Assembly (NCBI RefSeq): GCF_003353425.1
Contig: NZ_QRAO01000004.1
Span: 1-64,000 of the forward strand
Source of the DNA: Marinirhabdus gelatinilytica
GTDB lineage: Bacteria; Bacteroidota; Bacteroidia; Flavobacteriales; Flavobacteriaceae
Direction of reading: 5' to 3'
Length of the DNA stretch: 64,000 nt
Shown: piece by piece, positions 22,829 to 30,532 of the stretch
How the letters are laid out: the number at the start of each line of letters is the position of its first letter
How positions within the stretch are numbered: position 1 is the first letter of the stretch
Made by a program: the position numbers and the translations under genes
The notes under the pieces: model-generated
Database searches by the model: none
Seen by the model: only the letters and a program-made list of their open reading frames with translations
What the model was told of the DNA's origin: nothing

Positions 22829-24277
22829 TTAACCCTCATAAGTAATGCATACATTCTTCGGTTCCGTAAAAAACCGAAGTGCCTCAAAACCACCCTCACG
22901 ACCCACGCCACTGTCTTTCATGCCACCAAAAGGAGTTCGAAGGTCACGGTTTAGCCACGTGTTCACCCAAACAATTCCTGCCTCCAACTGTTTTGAAAGT
23001 AGCATGGTACGGTTAAGGTTATTGGTCCAGACGGTTGCAGAAAGTCCGTACTTTACATTATTGGCAAGTTGGAGGGCTTCTGCTTCATCCCTAAAAGTCA
23101 TTATGGTCACCACGGGCCCGAATACCTCTTCTTGCTGAATGCGACAGTTGTTGTCCTCAACTTCAATCACGGTGGGTTGCAGGTAGTAGCCGTTCTCAAA
23201 ATTTTTCACTGAAACCCTTTTGCCACCAAATAGTACTGTACCGCCTTCATTTTTGGCGATTTCAATATAATTCTCCACCTTTTCAAGGTGTTCTTTTGAA
23301 ACCAAGGCACCCAGGTTTGTGTCCTCATCAAACGGATTGCCAATCTTCAATTTCGAAACTTTTTCGACAAAGTCTTTTTTAAATCTGGATGCAATAGCTT
23401 CTTCAACATAAATCCTACTTCCGCAGAGACAAATCTGTCCCTGATTGGCAAAGGAGCTTTTTACCGTTGTAGCCAGCATTTTTTCATAATTGCAGTCTGC
23501 AAAGATAAGGTTGGGGTTTTTCCCGCCCAGTTCCAACGATAGCTTCTTGAACATTGGAGCGGCTGTGCGGGCAATGTGTTCGCCTGTTGTGGTACCACCG
23601 GTAAAACTTATGGCCTTTATGTGCTGATGGGCGACGATGGCCTGTCCTGTTTCGGGACCCGTACCGTGTACGATGTTGAGGACGCCTTTTGGCAGTCCAG
23701 CTTCGGTTAAAATTTCGCCCAATAGATAAGCTGTCATTGGGGTTACCTCACTGGGTTTTGCAACCACGCAGTTTCCAGCGGCAATGGCCGGAGCCACCTT
23801 CCAGGTGAAGAGATACAGTGGAAGATTCCAGGGCGAGATACAGCCTACAACACCTATGGGGCTGCGCATGGTGAAATTCATAGTATTTAACCCAACACTT
23901 TCGTGGGCTTCACTGGCAAATTGGGTAATGGCATTCCCAAAAAACCGAAAGTTTGCCGATGCCCTTGGGATATCTACTGCTCTTGCCAAACTAAAGGGTT
24001 TCCCATTATCCTTGGCTTCTGCTTCTGCAAGTTTGTCTAAGTTAGCTTCAATTAGATCGGCTATTCTCAGTAACATCTTACTCCGTTTCTCTAGGGTTGT
24101 ATTGCTCCAGCTGGGAAATGCTTCTTTAGCAGCTTGGTAAGCGTTTTCGACATCTTCCTGGGTGCTCTTTGCAATTTTTGAATATACCTCACCCGTACTG
24201 GGATTATAGTTGTCCAGCCATTCATCAGAGGAAGGTTCTTTACTTTCGCCGTCTATGTAATTTTTTATTTTTGTCAT
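22829..24277 (-). CDS. 2-aminomuconic semialdehyde dehydrogenase (ALDH family)
   Basis: A 482-residue NAD-dependent aldehyde dehydrogenase. Key regions are ISPWNLPLYLFTWKVAPAIAAGN, SFTGGTTTGEHIA, LELGGKNPNLIFADC with the general-base Glu, NQGQICLCGSRIYVEE with the catalytic Cys283, and EVFGPVVTIM. The family and context point to oxidation of 2-aminomuconate semialdehyde to 2-aminomuconate. The start ATG (24277-24275) overlaps the TGA of the Abi-alpha-like gene in an ATGA, so translation is coupled to that unrelated gene. Confidence 0.9.
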   Translation of the reverse strand: MTKIKNYIDGESKEPSSDEWLDNYNPSTGEVYSKIAKSTQEDVENAYQAAKEAFPSWSNTTLEKRSKMLLRIADLIEANLDKLAEAEAKDNGKPFSLARAVDIPRASANFRFFGNAITQFASEAHESVGLNTMNFTMRSPIGVVGCISPWNLPLYLFTWKVAPAIAAGNCVVAKPSEVTPMTAYLLGEILTEAGLPKGVLNIVHGTGPETGQAIVAHQHIKAISFTGGTTTGEHIARTAAPMFKKLSLELGGKNPNLIFADCNYEKMLATTVKSSFANQGQICLCGSRIYVEEAIASRFKKDFVEKVSKLKIGNPFDEDTNLGALVSKEHLEKVENYIEIAKNEGGTVLFGGKRVSVKNFENGYYLQPTVIEVEDNNCRIQQEEVFGPVVTIMTFRDEAEALQLANNVKYGLSATVWTNNLNRTMLLSKQLEAGIVWVNTWLNRDLRTPFGGMKDSGVGREGGFEALRFFTEPKNVCITYEG

Positions 24278-24954
24278 CTTGTATAACAGGCTTTAATAAA
24301 TTTCTCTCCAAATTCAGTCAACACAATCGTATCATCAGTGATCACTTCTTCTTGGGGTTCTAGTCTTCCACTGCTAAGAATTATAAATGCGGAATGATTA
24401 AATTGAATTATTTCTTTTAAAATATTTAACCTAATTAAATTACTTAATTCTTCAATATTAAAAGGTCTATCGAGTGAATAACCACTAATGTTAGACGTAG
24501 GTATTTTTATGTGGTTTTTATTGCCAACCGATATAAGGGTGTTGCAAAATTTTCTTATTTTTTTTAGTACAATAACATCCTCCGTTGATAGTTGGCTTAG
24601 AATTTTTGGAAATATAATTGAATTTAGATTTTTAGATGAATCAATATAATTTATTAAAAGATTTTCCCACATTTCATTTAAAAGAGGTTCTTCCTCTAAA
24701 GAAGCATTTTCTAATAGAGGTAACAATATTTTTAAAGGAACCTTTTTTGGCTTTATTTTTTTCTTTTTAATGTATTTTTCAACATTATTTAATAATCTAA
24801 TTTGATTTTTAAATCGCCAAACTCTAATATTGTCCGAAACTAAAAGCCCAACTTCTTCAACTGAAGGACCCATAAGTTTGTTCAAGAACTCTTTGGCTAA
24901 ATCTAGACCTTTTTCAAGAGTGGAAGATTTTAAATTTAACTGATTTTCTGACAT
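24274..24954 (-). CDS. Abi-alpha (DUF4393)-like protein inside the kynurenine operon
   Basis: A 226-residue protein very rich in Lys, Ile and Asn, encoded by DNA clearly more AT-rich than its neighbours. It matches my recall of the DUF4393/Abi-alpha pattern: an N-terminal helix, VGLLVSDNIRVWRFKNQIRLL, then KPKKVPLKILLPLLENASLEEEPLLNEMWENLLINYID. Later parts read as helix-turn-helix-like (IEELSNLIRLNIL and VLTEFGEKFIKACY). Abi-alpha proteins are linked to abortive infection against phage. It begins 14 bases after the deaminase stop and ends in an ATGA overlap with the dehydrogenase start. Signs of horizontal gain: composition and unrelated function. Confidence 0.75.
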   Translation of the reverse strand: MSENQLNLKSSTLEKGLDLAKEFLNKLMGPSVEEVGLLVSDNIRVWRFKNQIRLLNNVEKYIKKKKIKPKKVPLKILLPLLENASLEEEPLLNEMWENLLINYIDSSKNLNSIIFPKILSQLSTEDVIVLKKIRKFCNTLISVGNKNHIKIPTSNISGYSLDRPFNIEELSNLIRLNILKEIIQFNHSAFIILSSGRLEPQEEVITDDTIVLTEFGEKFIKACYTR

Positions 24955-24968
24955 ATATAAACTGATTA

Positions 24969-25400
24969 TTACTTACTGTTTACCGGTTTATAGGCCGTTA
25001 CCTTAATCTCGATCACCAGATGTGGGTGTGGCAATTGATGTACGGCAACGGTAGTACGAGCGGGTCCCGTTTCTTTACTGAAAAACTCACCGTACACTTG
25101 GTTGTACCCTCCAAAATCGTTCATATTTACCAAAAATGTAGATACCTCTACTACATCTTCCAGGGTTGCGTTTTCGGTAGCCAAGACATCTTTTATGTTG
25201 TTGAGAACGGCACGGGTCTGTTCTTTTATGTCCAGAAAAATAGTACCCATTTCGTCAATTTTATTGGCCCCGGCAATAGTATTGTCTGGCAATCGGGAGC
25301 TGGTACCGCTCAAGAACAGGAAATCTCCGGCTCTTTTTATATGCGGATATGCGCCCCGAGGCGTTGCTTTTCCTTTTACTACGTTGCTTTTTGTTTTCAT
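24969..25400 (-). CDS. RidA-family 2-aminomuconate deaminase
   Basis: A 143-residue YjgF/RidA/UK114 protein: [73 protein letters not shown] and the terminal [26 protein letters not shown] with the family Arg and Glu. In this operon it most likely removes ammonia from 2-aminomuconate, as in nitrobenzoate and tryptophan pathways. A long hairpin (25417-25478) lies directly upstream of its ATG. Confidence 0.88.
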   Translation of the reverse strand: MKTKSNVVKGKATPRGAYPHIKRAGDFLFLSGTSSRLPDNTIAGANKIDEMGTIFLDIKEQTRAVLNNIKDVLATENATLEDVVEVSTFLVNMNDFGGYNQVYGEFFSKETGPARTTVAVHQLPHPHLVIEIKVTAYKPVNSK

Positions 25401-25416
25401 GAGTTTTTATTTACTG

Positions 25417-25478
25417 TTCCCTGAGGGACTTTAGGGGTGATTGTGTATGCGTAAGCATTCCCCAAGCCCTGGAGGGAA
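25417..25478. repeat. 62-base near-perfect hairpin with a GTAA tip, kmo to ridA gap
   Basis: TTCCCT pairs with AGGGAA at the base, then AGGG/CCCT, CTT/AAG, GGGG/CCCC and ATGC/GCAT closing a GTAA loop at 25451-25454; only short bulges interrupt it. It fills most of the gap between the kmo stop and the deaminase start. GTAA is a GNRA-type stable tetraloop in RNA. Confidence 0.75.
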
Positions 25479-25491
25479 AATTATTGTTTTG

Positions 25492-26901
25492 CTACAAATT
25501 GCTAATCACATCATCATCGTGCAGAACTTCTATTGTTTCACGTTTCACGATGTCCAGCTTTTTACTGAGGTCCATGGATTCTGTTATTTTACCGTCGGCT
25601 ATCAGGTTTAGGATTGCCTTGTCCTGTGCGCGCCCTTTTTTCAAAGCTTCGGAATAGGTAATGTCCTCGTTAAAGGTAACCAAAGAATATTTACTGAAAT
25701 ATTCCTGTGGGAATTCTGCTTCAAAAGCGGTCTCTAGTTTACGTTTCTGCTGAAACAGAGGACTTGCGGTGTGCTCTTTCATTTCGTGGAAATTATCCAC
25801 AGCCAGATCGGCAATGGCATCGGTATCCTTTTTTCGGGTTTTTCCATATTCCTGAAATATGGTTTCCCAACTAGAATTCTCTTCGGAAGAAAAGCGATCC
25901 AAAACTTCATCAAATACTACCACATCTTCAAAACTGGCGTTCATTCCCTGCCCGTAAAAAGGAACTATCGCATGGGCTGCATCACCCATTAACAGGGTCT
26001 TTCCGTAAGCACTCCAAGGACTGCATTTAATGGTGCCGAGGGGTCCCGTTGGGTTGTTGAAAAACTCCTCTACGAGATTGGGCATCAGGGACACGGCATC
26101 GGGATATTCTTTCTTGAAATATTCCATGACCATTTTGGGTGTGGTCAAAGTATCAAAACAATAGTCACTGTTTGAGTAAGGGAGGAACAAGGTCACGGTA
26201 AAACTACCGTCTAAGTTAGGGAGCGCAATGAGCATATCTTCGCCACGTGGCCAGATGTGCAATGCGCCCTTTTCAGTTCGGTAGCCACCATCTTCGGCCT
26301 TGGGAATGGTAATTTCCTTGTAGCCATGTGTGAGCCATTCCTGTGAAAAACTGAACAGAAATTTTTTATGGTTGAACATACTCTTACGAACCACGGAGCC
26401 AGCACCATCCGTCCCCAAAATCACATCGCCTTCATAGCTTACCTCACCGCCGGACACATAATCTTTAAACGTGGCCGAGGCTTTTTGTAGATCCACACTT
26501 TTACATCCCTTGTTGAAGACTAGCTCAACATTTGGCATTTTCTCGGCTTCGTCCAACAATAACATATTGAGTCCCGGCCGAGAAATAGAATTGATGTATT
26601 CGTTTTCTCTACCGCTGTATTTGCTCAAAAATGTATTGCCTTCTTTGTCATGGATCATGCGTCCCAACATGGGGATGCACAGTTGGAGCGCTTTTTCTTC
26701 AACACCTGCTAAGCGTAACCCTTTCAATCCCCGATCGCTGAGAGCCAAGTTGATGGAACGCCCTGCGTCTTGTTCTTCTTTTCGTAAATCTGGCCGCTTT
26801 TCTACAAGCTTTACGGCATAGCCTCTTTGTGCCATTCGCAATGCGAGCAGGCTTCCGCAGAGTCCTGCGCCTATAATAAGTATGTTTTGGTTTTTATTCA
26901 A
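25492..26901 (-). CDS. kmo: Kynurenine 3-monooxygenase
   Basis: An FAD-dependent aromatic hydroxylase of about 469 residues converting kynurenine to 3-hydroxykynurenine. The FAD dinucleotide motif is NILIIGAGLCGSLLALRMAQRG, followed by AGRSINLALSDRGLKGLRLAG, the DG motif VILGTDGAGSVVRKSMF and LLMGDAAHAIVPFYGQGMNASFEDV. I favour the TTG at 26901 (protein NKNQNILIIGAG), as related proteins begin there; the ATG at 26937 and GTG at 26976 would translate the inverted-repeat hairpin at 26918-26967. It follows kynU in the operon. Confidence 0.92.
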   Translation of the reverse strand: MNKNQNILIIGAGLCGSLLALRMAQRGYAVKLVEKRPDLRKEEQDAGRSINLALSDRGLKGLRLAGVEEKALQLCIPMLGRMIHDKEGNTFLSKYSGRENEYINSISRPGLNMLLLDEAEKMPNVELVFNKGCKSVDLQKASATFKDYVSGGEVSYEGDVILGTDGAGSVVRKSMFNHKKFLFSFSQEWLTHGYKEITIPKAEDGGYRTEKGALHIWPRGEDMLIALPNLDGSFTVTLFLPYSNSDYCFDTLTTPKMVMEYFKKEYPDAVSLMPNLVEEFFNNPTGPLGTIKCSPWSAYGKTLLMGDAAHAIVPFYGQGMNASFEDVVVFDEVLDRFSSEENSSWETIFQEYGKTRKKDTDAIADLAVDNFHEMKEHTASPLFQQKRKLETAFEAEFPQEYFSKYSLVTFNEDITYSEALKKGRAQDKAILNLIADGKITESMDLSKKLDIVKRETIEVLHDDDVISNL

Positions 26902-26917
26902 AAGATATATATGGTCT

Positions 26918-26967
26918 AGCGCAGTCGAGACCTGCATTTTGATTAATATGAACCTCTCGACTGCGCT
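26918..26967. repeat. 13-bp inverted pair of REP-like units, kynU to kmo gap
   Basis: AGCGCAGTCGAGA (26918-26930) and TCTCGACTGCGCT (26955-26967) are exact reverse complements separated by 24 bases. Each copy is also a small palindrome of its own (GGTCTCGACTGCGCTAGACC on the minus strand at 26915-26934; CTCGActgcgcTCGAG at 26956-26971). A related unit lies at 37305-37332. Confidence 0.65.
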
Positions 26968-26983
26968 CGAGGGCACATGTTTA

Positions 26984-28246
26984 TTACAGTATTTTTTTTA
27001 ACCGCTGTACAAACTCCCAAACATCTTCAAAATTATTGTACAATGGTGCAGGGGCGACCCGTATTACATCTGGTTCGCGCCAATCACTTATTACACCAGC
27101 TTGGGTTAGTTTTGTGTGTAATGCTTTATCAGCATTTTTAACTTGTATGCTCAATTGGCAACCACGGTCCTCTTTGTTTCTGGGGGTGATGATGTTTATG
27201 TTCTCGTTGTTCAGTCCGTCCAGTAGATATTCTAAATAGCCTGTCAGTTTTTCAGATTTGCTCCTTACGTTCTCGAAACCTGCTTCCGCAAAAACATCAA
27301 GGCTTGCGCGTATGGCAGCCATGCTCAAAATTGGGGGGTTGCTAAGCTGCCATCCCTCAGCACCTTCGAGTGGGTCAAATTCATGGCGCATATTAAAACG
27401 CGTTTGTTTGTTATGTCCCCACCAGCCTGCGAAACGAGGTAAATCATTATTTTTTTCGTGCCTTTCATGTACAAAACAACCGCCCAAACTCCCTGGACCG
27501 CTATTTAAATACTTGTAGCTGCACCACACAGCAAAATCTGCGCCTGTATCATGCAGATTGGGTTGTATATTTCCAGCACCGTGCGCTAGGTCGAAACCAA
27601 CCATGGCTCCGTGTTTATGGCCTAGTTGAGTTATTTTTTTAAGCGGAAACGATTGTCCCGTGTAATAATTTGTACTTCCAATCATCAACAAGGCAACTTC
27701 GTCGCCTTGGGTTGCCATGATTCTTTCTAGGTCCTCAAAACGGCAAAGCTCTTCTCCCTGTCTGGGTTTCCAAAGGATCAATCCATCTTTTGGGTCGAGA
27801 CCGTGAAATTTTAGCTGGCTTTCCACCGCATACTTATCGCTTGGGAAAGCATCACTCTCTACAATAATTTTGTACCTGGTCTTTGTGGGTTTATAAAAAC
27901 TCACCATCATTAAATGGAGGTTGGTGGTGAGGGTATTCATTATTACCACTTCACTGGGTTTTGCGCCAACGATCACGGCCATGTTTTGTGTAAGGAACTC
28001 GTGGTAGGGAAGCCAAGGATTTTCGGCATCGGTATGGCCTTCTACACCGTGTTTTGCCCAATCATTCAATTCTTGCTGAATATACTCTTGTGTACGCTTG
28101 GGTTGTAACCCCAAGGAATTTCCGCAGAGATAGATTAATTGTTCACCTGCTGAATTTTTCGGGAATAAAAACTTGTCTCTAAAATGCTTTAAGGAATCCT
28201 TGGCATCACAGGATTGCGCATATTGTAAAGAGTTTTGATATTGCAT
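26984..28246 (-). CDS. kynU: Kynureninase
   Basis: A 420-residue PLP enzyme (fold type I) that cleaves kynurenine or 3-hydroxykynurenine to anthranilate or 3-hydroxyanthranilate plus alanine. Family sequence is clear: LIYLCGNSLGLQPKRT, MNTLTTNLHLMMVSFY, VGFDLAHGAGNIQPNLHDTGADFAVWCSYKYLNSGPGSLGG with the PLP Lys at about residue 245, and GWWGHNKQTRFNM. First gene of the minus-strand operon; a TATTTTTG box lies at 28280-28273 and two ATTCnGAAT palindromes lie further upstream. Confidence 0.97.
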   Translation of the reverse strand: MQYQNSLQYAQSCDAKDSLKHFRDKFLFPKNSAGEQLIYLCGNSLGLQPKRTQEYIQQELNDWAKHGVEGHTDAENPWLPYHEFLTQNMAVIVGAKPSEVVIMNTLTTNLHLMMVSFYKPTKTRYKIIVESDAFPSDKYAVESQLKFHGLDPKDGLILWKPRQGEELCRFEDLERIMATQGDEVALLMIGSTNYYTGQSFPLKKITQLGHKHGAMVGFDLAHGAGNIQPNLHDTGADFAVWCSYKYLNSGPGSLGGCFVHERHEKNNDLPRFAGWWGHNKQTRFNMRHEFDPLEGAEGWQLSNPPILSMAAIRASLDVFAEAGFENVRSKSEKLTGYLEYLLDGLNNENINIITPRNKEDRGCQLSIQVKNADKALHTKLTQAGVISDWREPDVIRVAPAPLYNNFEDVWEFVQRLKKIL

Positions 28247-28272
28247 AGTGCGGTTTGATTATGAAAGGCTAA

Positions 28273-28280
28273 CAAAAATA
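28273..28280 (-). promoter_or_regulatory. -7 box (TATTTTTG) of the kynurenine operon
   Basis: Exact match to TAnnTTTG on the minus strand, 26 bases ahead of the kynU ATG. Confidence 0.5.
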
Positions 28281-28298
28281 ACAATTTAAAATGTTTTA

Positions 28299-28338
28299 TA
28301 TTCTGAATGTTTAACGGGTTTTTATTTTATTCAGAATA
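28299..28338. promoter_or_regulatory. Paired ATTCnGAAT palindromes, candidate operator
   Basis: TATTCTGAAT (28299-28308) and ATTCAGAATA (28329-28338) are exact reverse complements, and each holds the palindrome ATTCnGAAT; their centres are 29 bases apart, near three helical turns. They lie between the divergent kynU and haloperoxidase genes. The first copy falls at the expected -33 region of the kynU promoter. A Lrp/AsnC-type regulator is one candidate, since such proteins control kynurenine genes in proteobacteria. Confidence 0.5.
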
Positions 28339-28368
28339 AGTATATTAGCCCCATTATAAGTTAATGAA

Positions 28369-30531
28369 ATGAAAAAGAACGCCCTACTACTTATAGGATT
28401 ACTGTGTATAACGCCATTGTTCTCACAATCTGTTGCAAGGCATTGGAACGAGGAAGTGCTGCACGCTATACGGAACGATTTTGCTAGACCTACTGTACAT
28501 GCACGAAACCTTTTCCATACATCTGCTGCAATGTATGATGCCTGGGCAGTTTTTGATACCGAAGCGGCTCCGTACTTTTTAGGTAACACAATAGAGGGGT
28601 TTACATTTAAGTTTAATGGTTTTACACCCAGTGAAGCAGTGTCCAATTCACGTGATAAAGCTATAAGCTATGCCGTATACAGGCTCATTGAGCACAGATT
28701 TGTTAATTCCCCGGGTACTGAAGACATCATGACATCCACACAGCACTTAATGGACTCCTTGGGGTATGACATTTCAATAAGAACTGAAGATTACACAAGT
28801 GGAGATGGTGCTGCGCTGGGCAATTACATTGCTGCAAAAATTATTGAATACGGGTTACAGGATGGTTCTAATGAAGCAAACGACTATGCCAATAGATTTT
28901 ACGAGCCAGTAAATGAAACCTTGAATATGGACATATCCGGTAATGCTACCTTAACACACCCAAACCGCTGGCAACCTTTGAAGCTCTCAAATTATGTAGA
29001 CCAGAGTGGTAATAGCATTCCAGGTGGCGAACCAGAATTTTTGAGTCCAGAATGGGGTGCCGTGATACCCTTTTCGTTACAAGAGGAAGATAAAACAACG
29101 TATACCCGTGATGGTTTTGACTATAATTGTTATTACGATCCCGGACCGCCAGCATATATTCAAGATGGAATGGCACTTGCAGATCCTTATAAATGGAATT
29201 TCTCTCTCGTAGCTGTTTGGGGTGCGCATTTAGATCCCAATGAGGAAACCAGTATAGACATTTCACCCCGTGTTATTGGAAACCTGGATTCTGAACTATT
29301 TCCTGAAACATTTGACGAGTATACCCAATTTTACGATTACTTTGAGGGTGGCGACCCTAGTACGGGACGAACCACGAACCCTACAACTGGTGAGGCCTAT
29401 GAACCACAAATAGTGAAACGTGGAGATTATGCAAGGGTTTTGGCAGAATTCTGGGCAGACGGACCCGATAGTGAAACGCCGCCAGGGCACTGGTTCACTA
29501 TTTTAAATTATGTGAACGATAATCCTTTGCTCGAGAAAAAATTTGAAGGGCAGGGGGAAACACTCTCCAATCTTGAGTGGGATGTAAAATCCTACTTTAT
29601 CCTTGGAGGTGCTATGCATGATGTAGCCATTACGGCTTGGGGTTTAAAGGGATATTATGATTATATACGTCCCGTGAGTGCCATACGGTATATGAGTGAA
29701 AAAGGCCAATCTAAAGATACAACGTTACCAAGATACCACCCACATGGAATACCCTTGATCCCTGGGTATATTGAGTTGGTTGAAGAAGGCGATCCATTGG
29801 CAGGATCGTTCAATGAAAATTTACATAAGATAAAACTGTATACCTGGAAAGGCCCTAGCAATATTATAGACCCGTTGTACGATATTGCAGGAGTAGGGTG
29901 GATACTGGCCGAGGAATGGTTTCCCTATCAAAGACCATCTTTTGTTACGCCACCTTTTGCAGGTTATGTTTCTGGACATTCTACCTATTCCCGAACTGCT
30001 GCAGAAATACTTACCCAGCTAACGGGAGATGAGTTTTTCCCGGGCGGGATGGGCGTTTTTGATATTCCCGCAAACGATTTCCTGGTCTTTGAAAGAGGAC
30101 CTTCAGAAGATATGCAATTGCAATGGGCTACCTATAGAGATGCATCCGACCAGTGTAGCTTGTCGCGGATCTGGGGAGGCATACACCCACCCATAGACGA
30201 TATTCCAGGAAGAAAGATTGGTGAGGCATTGGGGAGTAACACTTTTTCATTCGCCAAAAAGTATTTTACCAAAAGAATTGCTGAAGAAGGTGTTCTGTAC
30301 CCCAATCCCGCTGAAGACAAGGTAACCATTGGTTATGCAACCCAGGACGAAAACACGACCGTTCGAGTAATGGATGTTCGAGGAAGGGAGTTGTTTGCCC
30401 AGCAAGCAGACTTTTCAGGAAGTTTTAATGTCGAGATAGATATTTCAACATTGGGCAGCGGTATCTATTTTGTCCAACTTGTGAGTAGCAACAAGGTGCG
30501 CCTCTTTACAAAAAAAATACTCAAGCAGTAA
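28369..30531 (+). CDS. Vanadium-haloperoxidase/PAP2-like protein with T9SS sorting domain
   Basis: A 720-residue secreted protein with signal peptide (CITPLFSQSV). The vanadate/phosphate pocket motifs of the haloperoxidase-PAP2 superfamily are in place: KGYYDYIRP (K-x6-RP), GYVSGHSTYSRTAAE and SRIWGGIHPPIDDIPG (SRxxxxxH). The last 80 residues are a T9SS tail (YPNPAEDKVTIGY, RVMDVRGRELF, GIYFVQL, TKKILKQ). It is therefore probably exported to the surface, as a haloperoxidase or a phosphatase; the sequence does not decide which. Divergent from kynU. Its stop lies one base from the convergent next gene. Confidence 0.85.
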   Translation: MKKNALLLIGLLCITPLFSQSVARHWNEEVLHAIRNDFARPTVHARNLFHTSAAMYDAWAVFDTEAAPYFLGNTIEGFTFKFNGFTPSEAVSNSRDKAISYAVYRLIEHRFVNSPGTEDIMTSTQHLMDSLGYDISIRTEDYTSGDGAALGNYIAAKIIEYGLQDGSNEANDYANRFYEPVNETLNMDISGNATLTHPNRWQPLKLSNYVDQSGNSIPGGEPEFLSPEWGAVIPFSLQEEDKTTYTRDGFDYNCYYDPGPPAYIQDGMALADPYKWNFSLVAVWGAHLDPNEETSIDISPRVIGNLDSELFPETFDEYTQFYDYFEGGDPSTGRTTNPTTGEAYEPQIVKRGDYARVLAEFWADGPDSETPPGHWFTILNYVNDNPLLEKKFEGQGETLSNLEWDVKSYFILGGAMHDVAITAWGLKGYYDYIRPVSAIRYMSEKGQSKDTTLPRYHPHGIPLIPGYIELVEEGDPLAGSFNENLHKIKLYTWKGPSNIIDPLYDIAGVGWILAEEWFPYQRPSFVTPPFAGYVSGHSTYSRTAAEILTQLTGDEFFPGGMGVFDIPANDFLVFERGPSEDMQLQWATYRDASDQCSLSRIWGGIHPPIDDIPGRKIGEALGSNTFSFAKKYFTKRIAEEGVLYPNPAEDKVTIGYATQDENTTVRVMDVRGRELFAQQADFSGSFNVEIDISTLGSGIYFVQLVSSNKVRLFTKKILKQ

Positions 30532-30532
30532 C

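Noticed and set aside
22800-22835. AGGGTT-TT-AACCCT palindrome near the dehydrogenase stop as a terminator
   Set aside because: The centre leaves a two-base loop, the usable stem is only about five pairs, and there is no T run on either strand.
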